Shown here: one piece after another, positions 8,562 through 16,308 of the stretch
Layout of the letters: each line of letters starts with the position of its first letter
Position numbering within the stretch: the stretch's first letter is position 1
Origin: Rhizobiaceae bacterium
GTDB taxonomy: Bacteria; Pseudomonadota; Alphaproteobacteria; Rhizobiales; Rhizobiaceae
Assembly (NCBI GenBank): GCA_027483885.1
Contig: JAIXTO010000197.1
Coordinates: 1 to 32,747, forward strand
DNA: 32,747 bases
Direction of reading: 5' to 3'
Position numbers and translations under genes: made by a program
Notes under the pieces: generated by a model
The model's input: only the letters and a program-made list of their open reading frames with translations
Databases searched by the model: none
Told to the model about the DNA's origin: nothing

Positions 8562-9878
8562 CTACTCAAACATCCAGCAGCACCAGGATGTGCCTGCGCG
8601 AGTGTTCCCACGGTGCCGTAGAACTTTGGCAACTGTGTCCCTGATGTGAAACGCGTTGCGACCACTACGGAATGATTTGACGCCCTCTTGTATAGCTTCA
8701 ATGTGGAGGTGGAGGGCTTGCTCTGCGTCCAGGCGCAAGTTGTCGACCATGATCTTCTTGAAGGTCCCCTCAGTGCCGCGTTCAAAGGCCCGACTGTAAA
8801 TTACAACATCAGTGCCCGGTTGAAGGCCCTTTACAAACTCGCTGATCCGCTCGTCGCTTTTGGTGCCCTGCGCTGCGTCTGTGAAGGCATTGACGTGAAG
8901 GATCACTACGTCCGGCTTCAAGGCGTGCACCTGAGTATCGTCGGCCCAGTTCGGATACACGAGTGTACCAAAGATATTCAGGTCGAACTCGGTAGACATC
9001 GAGCCATTTCTCAGCGCGTCGGCAATGTCGTTGTTGTTGGTACCGCCTTCGGCTTTGGTCTGCTCATCGTAGATGTTGTCGAGAAGCCTGCTGTCCACGA
9101 GAACGACCGTCTGGGGGCTGGAGCGGTTGTAGAGGGCGCACCCGAGTGTGGCCAGGCCGAAAAGCACCAGCGCTGCGACCAGATATCTGATTTTAAAGAT
9201 TGAGATGAACTTAACCCACCACCGTGGCAGCTCGGGCGGCATAGCTCCAGGCTTGATATCTCCCTCCTTCAGGAATGGGAGCCAAAAATCCTCGAAAAAG
9301 CGTTCTCGGAAGAAATAACCATGACCGGCTTTGTTGTGCCAGCGGTCACGAACCCGCGGTCGGATGAAGCCATACGTCCCGACGGAACCGTAACCCCAAG
9401 TCACGCTCTCAGCCAGCGCCGGGAGGATGTCGCGGGTGCCGACATCGTTGAGGATCGGGGCCCGAAAACGGCTCACGAATTGCTCGAACGGAAAATCCTT
9501 GTGCAACACGCTCCCGCAGAAGATGACCCGGTGGACCTTAAGTCTGTGCATCTGCTGCAGCAGCCGCGCGAAAACATATGTCCCGAAACTGTGCGCGATA
9601 ACCGAGATGTGCGCTCCGGGATGATCCTGAAGCACCTCGTCGAACCGCGCTTCAATTTTCGCGATCGCTCGATTACGAAAGAACGGAATGGGTGCGAGGA
9701 AGCTGAACAGCCCCACGCGGTCATAGCTCATGGTGACGGGTACGAAGCCATTGGCTTCCAGTTTGGCCGCGACTTCAGCCTCCCATAGGCCCCAGTCACG
9801 TATCCCATGGATAAGGACCACGACGTGTTCGGTAGTGTCGGGCTCAACGGGGAGGGTATTGTCAGTCATGGTGAGCAC
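8562..9878 (-). CDS. Membrane-anchored alpha/beta hydrolase with unknown C-terminal domain
   Basis: A 438-residue protein starting at GTG 9878 or, equally likely, ATG 9869. The N-terminal half is an alpha/beta hydrolase: oxyanion HGIRDW (about residues 24-29), nucleophile elbow AHSFGT (Ser about 97), possible acid NDVGTRD (Asp about 150) and possible His in AGHGYFF (about 186). One membrane helix follows (about 231-250), then a 180-residue domain (LVDSRLLDNIYDEQ, DVVILHVNAFTD, VVIYSRAFERG) that I do not recognise; it is Asp-rich with Rossmann-like strands. The substrate is unknown; a lipid or ester is likely from the fold. It is the third gene of a leftward run after the peptidoglycan hydrolase gene (107-base gap). 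Confidence 0.75.
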   Translation of the reverse strand: MLTMTDNTLPVEPDTTEHVVVLIHGIRDWGLWEAEVAAKLEANGFVPVTMSYDRVGLFSFLAPIPFFRNRAIAKIEARFDEVLQDHPGAHISVIAHSFGTYVFARLLQQMHRLKVHRVIFCGSVLHKDFPFEQFVSRFRAPILNDVGTRDILPALAESVTWGYGSVGTYGFIRPRVRDRWHNKAGHGYFFRERFFEDFWLPFLKEGDIKPGAMPPELPRWWVKFISIFKIRYLVAALVLFGLATLGCALYNRSSPQTVVLVDSRLLDNIYDEQTKAEGGTNNNDIADALRNGSMSTEFDLNIFGTLVYPNWADDTQVHALKPDVVILHVNAFTDAAQGTKSDERISEFVKGLQPGTDVVIYSRAFERGTEGTFKKIMVDNLRLDAEQALHLHIEAIQEGVKSFRSGRNAFHIRDTVAKVLRHRGNTRAGTSWCCWMFE

Positions 9879-9985
9879 TCAAAGAGAAGATGTTCGCCCC
9901 GCATCCAGGGCTCTTCCCGAGAAGCACAAACGGCGGAGCTATTCGAATTTGACACGATCGTGGCCCTATGTCTCAGCCCCTTCTG

Positions 9986-12025
9986 TCAAGTCACCCCAAG
10001 AGCGATCAAGCACGCGCAGGCATCACCGTACCATTTTGCCGCTCTGTCAAGATGATCGCCATACGCGCGCAAACCCCACGCGCTATGCGGCGACTTGTAG
10101 TGTCCACCCGCATTAAAAGCCGCTGCAACGAGGATTGGATCGAGACCGCTCTTATCTAGACGTATCCGGACCTCCGCAGCGCCGATGTCGAGATTTGCGT
10201 CATAGTCGTATAGCGCGTGACCGGATGGTTTGGGATCCGGTTTTGTCTTGAACACTGGCGCCACGGTGAAGGGTTTATATTTCAACCCATACTCGCCGCC
10301 CTTTGCCCGAATTACCCATCGGGCGGTTGTTGCCAAGGTCTGCATCGGTCCTGCGGAATAGTCCCCGAGCGTGGGAGGATCGACATCGGTGTTCTCGACA
10401 TGCGCTTCCCACCGAAACGTCTTTGGGCCGGTGAAGTTGTGAGACGCATAAATATGGGTCTCGGTTGCTACCGTCATGAGCAGCAGAGCCGGCGGAATTT
10501 GGTGCTTTTCGCTTACTGCAAGCAGCTCGGCGCCCATGACTTTCATAATCTTGTTCATCGTGGCGAGGCTTGTCTCCCAGCGTTGAGCTGTAATGATACC
10601 ATTTTCCCGTATATCAAGGCCGCGCTCGTCATAGCGCCATTCGCGGGCGCCGTTTCCGAAGCGATGCCAATCCTTCTGGTCCATTATGGGGATGGAGGAT
10701 GGTGCGAACGCCAGCGACGGGCTGCTGACGGTCGCAATTCCAGCCCCCAGCAAGCTGGGCGTGCGCGTCGTGACCTGGTCGGGATCGAAGCGCATGGCGT
10801 ACGCCGCCAAATCCAGCAAGAATTGGCTCGGGTTTCGCAGCCGGCTCGGGCGGGGCTTGTTCTGCGGCCATGAATAATTCTTTGTGGTTCCGCTCGAATA
10901 GGTCTCGAAATGCAGCATGTTTAAGCGGCCCACTCTGCCAATGCGCTGGCCTGCCGAAACTTTGTCGCCAATTGCAAGACCCAATGCGGATAGCGAATTG
11001 GGCGCCACCTCGCCGTAATTTACGACATAGCCAGTGTTCTTGACGATGAGACCAAAAGTATTTTCGTAGAAGTGGTAGAAGCTCACTATTTCCCCATCCT
11101 CCACCGCCACCACGTCGTCGCCTTCCGAGCAATAGAGATCGATCGCGCAATGGAAGCGTTGCCGATTGTTACGATCTGCAAGGAAGCGGCGCGACGAATT
11201 GCTTCCGGCGGATCCGCCACCGTCCAACAAAGTGTTCACCTCCATCGCGCGCGAATGGCGTGTTACGACTGGCCAGAACAAATTGGTCGCAGTCGATGCC
11301 GCGAATGCTATCGGATCGTCGGCAGGAATTGCTTTGGCTCGAAGCTTCGAGCTATGAGCGTGGTCTTCGAAGTGTTTGTCGATCGATGCCTGAACCCTAT
11401 CCGCCTCCTCGGTCGGTTCAAAAATCGATCGTGGAGCTGCCAGAAACAATGCGTTTGGCATGCTGGCGCGCCGAGTTCCGCGTGCATGGTTTTGGACCCT
11501 GTCGAGAAACCAGCGCCAGCCGTCCGGGCGACCGCGAAGCACGCTGGGGCAGTTCTTGCCCGTCCAGTCATGGTGTTGGCGAAGGCCTTGCGGGACCGGA
11601 ATACCCAACTGGTGCGCGAGAAATGCACAGAGTTGGGCCGCCCGGTCGTAGGCAACTGTCTCGTTTATACCCGCATGCATGCAGATTTCGACGCCGAGGC
11701 TCGAAGCATTCGCCGGTCCGGCGTGCCACCCCATCTCATTGACGGGAAGGTGCTGATAGATGGATCGATCGTCGACGGTGAAATGCCAGGACACCTTCCT
11801 GCGTATCGCATCGTTTCCGCGAATGTAACGGTTATGAGCTGCTGCATCCGCGCCCTGGCCGGAATTGTCAGTATTGTGGATCGTCAGGGTCGTCGGACGT
11901 ATCTGGGAACCAGGTCGGGTTGGAAATCCTACTGGCAAGAAGTCCACGATGATCCCGAGCGGGTTGGAACTGGCAGCAAGCGCAAGAGCGACCCCGTCGC
12001 TCTCGGTAGCAGGCTTCATATTCAT
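9986..12025 (-). CDS. Three-domain peptidoglycan hydrolase (amidase + M23-like + lytic transglycosylase)
   Basis: A 679-residue protein with three cell-wall domains. Residues about 40-170 are an N-acetylmuramoyl-L-alanine amidase of the T7-lysozyme/PGRP type: IHNT with His 50, SWHF, and HHDWTGKNCP with His 151, Lys 157 and Cys 159. Residues about 285-400 resemble M23 (LytM): HCAIDL, GDDVVAVEDGEI, GDKVSAGQRIG, and LHFE, but the first His of the usual HxH is Met (NMLHFE). Residues about 480-670 are lytic-transglycosylase-like: ATETH with the likely catalytic Glu, SAGPMQTL, AAFNAGG. There is no signal peptide, so export needs a phage-like, type VI or other route. A GGGGGA precedes the ATG at 12025. 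It starts 28 bases after the stop of an exported Cys-rich protein gene. It could cut both glycan and peptide bonds; it may be an antibacterial effector, a phage-derived lysin or a remodelling enzyme. Confidence 0.8.
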   Translation of the reverse strand: MNMKPATESDGVALALAASSNPLGIIVDFLPVGFPTRPGSQIRPTTLTIHNTDNSGQGADAAAHNRYIRGNDAIRRKVSWHFTVDDRSIYQHLPVNEMGWHAGPANASSLGVEICMHAGINETVAYDRAAQLCAFLAHQLGIPVPQGLRQHHDWTGKNCPSVLRGRPDGWRWFLDRVQNHARGTRRASMPNALFLAAPRSIFEPTEEADRVQASIDKHFEDHAHSSKLRAKAIPADDPIAFAASTATNLFWPVVTRHSRAMEVNTLLDGGGSAGSNSSRRFLADRNNRQRFHCAIDLYCSEGDDVVAVEDGEIVSFYHFYENTFGLIVKNTGYVVNYGEVAPNSLSALGLAIGDKVSAGQRIGRVGRLNMLHFETYSSGTTKNYSWPQNKPRPSRLRNPSQFLLDLAAYAMRFDPDQVTTRTPSLLGAGIATVSSPSLAFAPSSIPIMDQKDWHRFGNGAREWRYDERGLDIRENGIITAQRWETSLATMNKIMKVMGAELLAVSEKHQIPPALLLMTVATETHIYASHNFTGPKTFRWEAHVENTDVDPPTLGDYSAGPMQTLATTARWVIRAKGGEYGLKYKPFTVAPVFKTKPDPKPSGHALYDYDANLDIGAAEVRIRLDKSGLDPILVAAAFNAGGHYKSPHSAWGLRAYGDHLDRAAKWYGDACACLIALGVT

Positions 12026-12053
12026 GCCATTTTCCCCCGGATGTTATTTTACG

Positions 12054-12824
12054 TCACTCGAATTTCCCGTGCATTTTCATTGAAAGCGCAGTGGCAGACA
12101 GAAGGCGATTGCGGTCAGAAGACCATGCGGCGATGAATTCTCGTCGGATGACCGCCATGTATTTTGTGCCCGATAGATCGGCAACCGATTCCACGCCGGG
12201 TAGCTTGGCAAATTCCTCCCGCGTCGTTGACGCAAGCCTTGCAAATAGAAAGGCGTTGGTCGCGGGGGCAGCTTCAGCACTTTGCGGCATGCAAACCCCG
12301 TCGATTGGAGCCCTTGTGGTTACCTCCGCTGTTCGCATCGCGATACCGTCGCGAAAGAGAAAGCACCGAGGCGAGTTGTCGCCCGGGTAGCCCAGGACGC
12401 TGCGCGGCTCTATAACGTAGCCGCTCGTCGGAAACTGCGCATTCGAGGCCTCCCATAACCTATTCTCAAGGGCAGCAATGCAGGTTCCAATCTCCCGTGC
12501 CTTCGCATCCTCGCAAGCGGTGACGGTCCATCGCGCCAGCCTGCCCGCATCCGGCACGATCAGGGACACTTCGGCCGTGGTTCCGAGATGTTTATACTTG
12601 CATCGTCTGACCGGTATTTCCGGCCATTCCTTCGATGACAGGTCCGTGCACTGTTGCAGCATATATGGGCGTTGAGTGAGCAACCTTTCATATCGCTTCT
12701 TCGAAGCCGCGACCTGAGAAGTGTCGGCCGCATGAACGGCGCCACAAACACTAAGAATTGCAAGTGATAAAATGAATGCCCATCCGTTGGACGAAAGTGA
12801 CCAACGCGAAACTACTTTCTGCAC
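12054..12824 (-). CDS. Exported Cys-rich hypothetical protein, possible partner of the peptidoglycan hydrolase
   Basis: A 256-residue protein starting at a GTG (12824) with a strong GGAGGGG in front. It begins with a clear signal peptide: basic MQKVVSRW, hydrophobic FILSLAILSVCG, and a likely cleavage after AVHA (about residue 32). The mature part has six cysteines (QQCTDL, RRCKYK, TACEDA, GTCIAA, PRCFLF, GVCMPQ), so up to three disulfides are possible, which fits a periplasmic protein. I recognise no family. It is the first gene of a leftward operon and lies 28 bases before the peptidoglycan hydrolase gene. Periplasmic immunity proteins are often coded beside wall-degrading effectors; that role is a hypothesis only. 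Confidence 0.65.
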   Translation of the reverse strand: MQKVVSRWSLSSNGWAFILSLAILSVCGAVHAADTSQVAASKKRYERLLTQRPYMLQQCTDLSSKEWPEIPVRRCKYKHLGTTAEVSLIVPDAGRLARWTVTACEDAKAREIGTCIAALENRLWEASNAQFPTSGYVIEPRSVLGYPGDNSPRCFLFRDGIAMRTAEVTTRAPIDGVCMPQSAEAAPATNAFLFARLASTTREEFAKLPGVESVADLSGTKYMAVIRREFIAAWSSDRNRLLSATALSMKMHGKFE

Positions 12825-13370
12825 GAACGCCCCTCCTCACCCGCATAAGTTACTTGGGTCAGCCTGACATTGGACATTATCGCTCTAGAAAAATAATTAC
12901 AAACATAAGCTTATGGCAAGAGGCGACTGGATCTCCAATCGCGAGCCATGTCAAATTCTAATATTTAAGTTATATCTATGCAAACCTAAGATTGTCAAAT
13001 ATAGTTTTCGACGCAGCAAAAATTGGTCTGCGTTACCGACGCGACCGGTTCAGTTGCCTGGAAACGAGTTGTACCCTGAGGTGCCCGCAGCGGCGCCTTC
13101 TGATCGCATGCGTGCGGCCGCGACTTCTGTCAAACATCGTCGACGATGAGGTCGGGCGCGACACAATCGACACCTTGCACAATGCACATGAAGGGACGCG
13201 CTGGGCGCGCTTCGTGAGCTCATCCTTACTTATTAGCCAGGTAGATGTTTTCGATATTACTACGGATACAAATATAAAGCGCCAAGACGTGTCTCGATGT
13301 AGCCCAGAGCTGAAATTTGTGCTGATATACCGCAATTAAGAATTGTAAATGGCATTCTCTGGGGGTTCGT
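12825..13370. other. AT-rich divergent intergenic region
   Basis: A 546-base stretch between two divergent gene sets. The part at about 12880-13020 is clearly richer in A+T than its surroundings, as expected for promoters acting both ways. A perfect 14-base palindrome CATCGTCGACGATG lies at 13135-13148, but one or two such sites are expected by chance in a window this long. Open frames here (for example 12992-13339, 115 codons) show no recognisable protein character. A GGGGG lies about six bases before the ATG at 13371. Confidence 0.5.
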
Positions 13371-14312
13371 ATGGCGCACGTTACGTTCATTCACGGTATA
13401 TCCAATAAGCCTGCGGCAGATGAACTCCTGGATATTTGGGTTCGTACACTTGGCAGCGGCAGTGGTGGCATCAACCTGCCAGGTGAAGGCGTATCGACCT
13501 CGATGGTGTATTGGGCTGACGTCCTCTATGCCGCGCCAGATGAAAACGTCGCCGCTTACGAAAGCCTGGATGCACTCACGCCGAAGGAAGTTGATGCGAG
13601 CGCCGAGACACGCTCGCCGATCGCACCTACCAATGAGGAAGCATCTTTCATCGCCGGCCTTGCCTTCAAGCTCGGCGGAACCATGGCAGCCGCGGAAGCC
13701 GTTGAAGCTATTCCACCAAACCGGGGGCTTGAAGGGCTCCCTTACGAACGGATTCCCCTTCCTTGGCCAGTGAAGAAGGCATTTCTCGAAACCTTCCTTC
13801 GCGATGTTCACCACTACCTGTTCAACACCAGTTTTTCCCCGCGACCCGGAACGACCTTCAAGGTGCAGGATGAAATCCGCAAACGGTTTGTCAGTGCTAT
13901 AAATGCTGTCGACCGAGCCAATGGCCCACATATCGTGATCAGTCACAGCATGGGAACAGTGATCGCTTATGATTGCCTGAAACGGGTCAAGAAATCCGCA
14001 CATGTCGATGGCCTCATTACGATCGGAAGCCCGCTTGGCCTGGATGAAATCCAGGACAAGCTTCAGCCCGGATGGACGCGGCAGAACGGTTATCCGTCAG
14101 AACGAAATGATGGCAGATGGGTGAACGTCTTCGACCGCCTCGATCCGGTAGCAGGCTTCGATCCCTTCATTTCCAACGACTTTCAGAGCGCGGGCAAGGC
14201 GGAGGTGAAAGACATCGAGGTCTCGAACTCCGGCGCGTGGAGACACTCCATCGTGAAGTATCTCAAAGCCGACGCACTCCGACAGGAAGTCACGCGGATG
14301 CTCGAACTTTGA
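13371..14312 (+). CDS. Alpha/beta hydrolase (esterase/lipase-like), first gene of a pair with a protease
   Basis: A 313-residue cytosolic protein. It opens directly with the first strand and oxyanion motif (VTFIHGISN, residues 4-12). The nucleophile elbow is SHSMGT with Ser 193, followed by an ITIGSPLGL strand, a likely acid in DRLDPV (Asp 258) and a likely His in WRHSIVKYL (His 292), giving a full triad. A long insertion (about residues 50-150) forms a lid-like region. There is no signal peptide. The stop is 12 bases before the start of the trypsin-like protease gene, so the two are probably one transcript. The substrate is unknown; this fold is used by lipases, esterases and thioesterases, and in bacterial conflict systems as an effector. 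Confidence 0.8.
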   Translation: MAHVTFIHGISNKPAADELLDIWVRTLGSGSGGINLPGEGVSTSMVYWADVLYAAPDENVAAYESLDALTPKEVDASAETRSPIAPTNEEASFIAGLAFKLGGTMAAAEAVEAIPPNRGLEGLPYERIPLPWPVKKAFLETFLRDVHHYLFNTSFSPRPGTTFKVQDEIRKRFVSAINAVDRANGPHIVISHSMGTVIAYDCLKRVKKSAHVDGLITIGSPLGLDEIQDKLQPGWTRQNGYPSERNDGRWVNVFDRLDPVAGFDPFISNDFQSAGKAEVKDIEVSNSGAWRHSIVKYLKADALRQEVTRMLEL

Positions 14313-14324
14313 GGCTGGCGCAGC

Positions 14325-15920
14325 ATGTCGAAAGATATCAAACCATTCCCGGACAATAGTGCCTTTACGCTTCTGAGGTCGCTCACCAGTCGCGATCTGC
14401 AGTCTGTCTTGCGGGCTGCGTCCGAGAGTAACCCGATCCGCCACTCGAAAACCTTTTCGGAGATCGTCGAGTTTGCAGCGAAAAATGACTTGGCGAAGCT
14501 GATGCCCAACGACGTACAGATCAAGAGCCTTGTCGACGATACGGTGCCCGCCGCTCTTGCTGCGCTTGACAGGGCAACGAAGGACGGCTCTCTCGAGCAG
14601 CTAACGCAGCAGTTCAAAGCGCGCGCGTGGAAGGATCTACTGGTTGACGTGAGAGATGGTGGTGGCGGCATCGCTCGCAAGGCAGTCGTCTCTGCCATGG
14701 ATGAATACAAGGCACTCTATGACGCAGGTCCGGAAAACAAGGTGCGCGCCGGGTTGAACCTTATCGCTCTTTCGACGCTGGCACGCCAACTTGATGCGCC
14801 AGTTCCCATCTCGATTGACCGGCTCCAGCTTGCAACCTCCGTCATGCAGAGCCTTAATCAGGTTCCACAGGCCGGACGCGGGCTGAATTTTCATGCTTCA
14901 AAGGCAGAGGCCTATATTGCGCTCAATGATTTAGGCGCCGCCGAACGGGAAATTGGCAAGTTTGTCCGCAATCCAGCAACCACCGCAGAAAATGTTGCGG
15001 GTATGATCCGGCAGTTTGGAGATGTTTGGGATCTAAAAGCCGATGAGCGGGGCGAGGGGATTGTCCAGGCGCTACGCGCCGTGCTGCTGAAGAAGGACTA
15101 TGATCATGCGACGCTGGTGCCAGAAAAGGTGAGGGAGCTGGCAGACTTGCCTGCCCCCTCGGCTATGCAGCTCGAGGCGATCCTCGGACCTGACGGACCG
15201 CGGACGTTCCAATGGTACAAGCAGGGTCTCGAGAGCGCGCTGTCGGTTGGGGCGGTAAGGATCGCAGGTACGGACAACCGAATAGGAACGGCTTTCATCG
15301 TACGGGGAGGTGATGTCGTTCCCGAATACGGCGACGAGCCGTGCCTCCTTACAAACTCGCACGTCATAAGTGACGATCCTGCGGACCACGATCTCAGCCG
15401 ACGTCCCAACGACAGCCCTCCGCTTTACCGCGACGAAGGGGAGGTTGTGTTTGAAGGTGCCGAAAAGGGCGTCAGTTATAAATTTTCCTCAATCCGGTCG
15501 TGGACTGTCAGTACGCTGGACGCCACGATTTTAAGATTTGAGGGTGCCGTGCCGCCCGCTAAATCGCTTCCATTTGCCAAGCGACTACCTTTGGCAGACG
15601 GAAAGCAGAGAGTTTACATCATCGGGTACCCAGGGGGCGGCGAACTTTCCTATTCGCTTGAGAATAACCGCTTGCTTGATCATGATGGGCCTCCTAAAGG
15701 CGAGCCCGCCGACAATCCCTGTCGTCGTTTGCATTACGAAGCAGCGACAGAAGGTGGAAGTTCCGGCAGCCCGGTGTTCAATGGACATAATTGGCAAATC
15801 GTCGCTCTCCATCATGCTGGCGGTAAAAGTATCCCGCGCTTAAATTTGAAGCACGAACGGTGGGCTGCGAATGAAGGAATATGGATCCAGTCAATTTGCG
15901 ATGCAGGGTCCATCAGCTAG
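14325..15920 (+). CDS. Trypsin-like serine protease with a helical TPR-like N-terminal half
   Basis: A 531-residue protein. Residues 1-300 are alpha-helical; the part at about 135-265 looks like TPR-type repeats (RAGLNLIALSTLARQL, ASKAEAYIALNDLGAAEREI), similar to the tetratricopeptide/DUF4071 region seen in signalling proteins. Residues about 305-520 are a chymotrypsin-fold protease: GTAFIV, TNSHV with His 346, LDATIL with Asp 399, and GGSSGSPVF with Ser 480, so the triad is complete. There is no signal peptide, so it should act in the cytosol, unlike HtrA. It follows an alpha/beta hydrolase gene by 12 bases. Cytosolic trypsin domains behind sensing modules are known in bacterial conflict and programmed-death systems; whether it cleaves the partner hydrolase is a guess. 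A hairpin terminator lies about 200 bases downstream. Confidence 0.8.
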   Translation: MSKDIKPFPDNSAFTLLRSLTSRDLQSVLRAASESNPIRHSKTFSEIVEFAAKNDLAKLMPNDVQIKSLVDDTVPAALAALDRATKDGSLEQLTQQFKARAWKDLLVDVRDGGGGIARKAVVSAMDEYKALYDAGPENKVRAGLNLIALSTLARQLDAPVPISIDRLQLATSVMQSLNQVPQAGRGLNFHASKAEAYIALNDLGAAEREIGKFVRNPATTAENVAGMIRQFGDVWDLKADERGEGIVQALRAVLLKKDYDHATLVPEKVRELADLPAPSAMQLEAILGPDGPRTFQWYKQGLESALSVGAVRIAGTDNRIGTAFIVRGGDVVPEYGDEPCLLTNSHVISDDPADHDLSRRPNDSPPLYRDEGEVVFEGAEKGVSYKFSSIRSWTVSTLDATILRFEGAVPPAKSLPFAKRLPLADGKQRVYIIGYPGGGELSYSLENNRLLDHDGPPKGEPADNPCRRLHYEAATEGGSSGSPVFNGHNWQIVALHHAGGKSIPRLNLKHERWAANEGIWIQSICDAGSIS

Positions 15921-16308
15921 AGCTATGGCGTCGGCAATTAATTCTACCTGAGGTGCGCCGGCGGACCGCAACGTCAAGGGCGTCCTCCGTGTGGCGAAGC
16001 TCATCTTCAACGAAGGCGCCATGGTGGATCGTTACGCCGCGAGCTTCGAAATATGCTGCTCAACCAAGCGTAGGAATCGTTGGTTGTGAGCCCCCGCAAC
16101 CAAACATGCCAAACATCCCGTAGCACAAACGCTGCGGGATTTTCGCGTTTATCACGCGCCGCACATCTTGAATCAATCAGACTGAACCACGCGATAGCGC
16201 AAATGCCCAACGACAACGACTAACTGCTCCAGCACGGCGACTATGACCTGCGACTGAACTCTCATTCGGCGGAGTTTGCCGTTGTGTCCCCGCCGCACAG
16301 GATCGTGA
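15921..16308. other. Intergenic region without a recognisable gene
   Basis: This 388-base gap separates convergent genes. Short frames on both strands have protein-like patches (for example FLRLVEQHISKLAA on the - strand near 16030-16080), but each is soon closed by a stop and none has a believable start, so gene debris is possible. It holds the hairpin at 16117-16138. Confidence 0.4.
16117..16145 (+). terminator. Rho-independent terminator after the protease gene
   Basis: Stem CCCGTAGC / GCTGCGGG (one T-G wobble) around a 6-base loop, followed by ATTTTCG. It lies 197 bases after the stop of the trypsin-like gene and before the convergent amidohydrolase gene. The T-tract is short, so strength is uncertain. 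Confidence 0.55.

Noticed and set aside
13135..13148. Perfect 14-base palindrome as operator
   Set aside because: About two perfect palindromes of this length are expected by chance in a window of this size, and no regulator gene lies beside it.
12992..13339. 115-codon open frame in the divergent intergenic region
   Set aside because: No protein-like pattern, no ribosome site, and it covers the expected promoter region.
13260..14003. 247-codon frame opposite the alpha/beta hydrolase gene
   Set aside because: The plus-strand frame has a full catalytic triad and a ribosome site; the minus frame has no family features.
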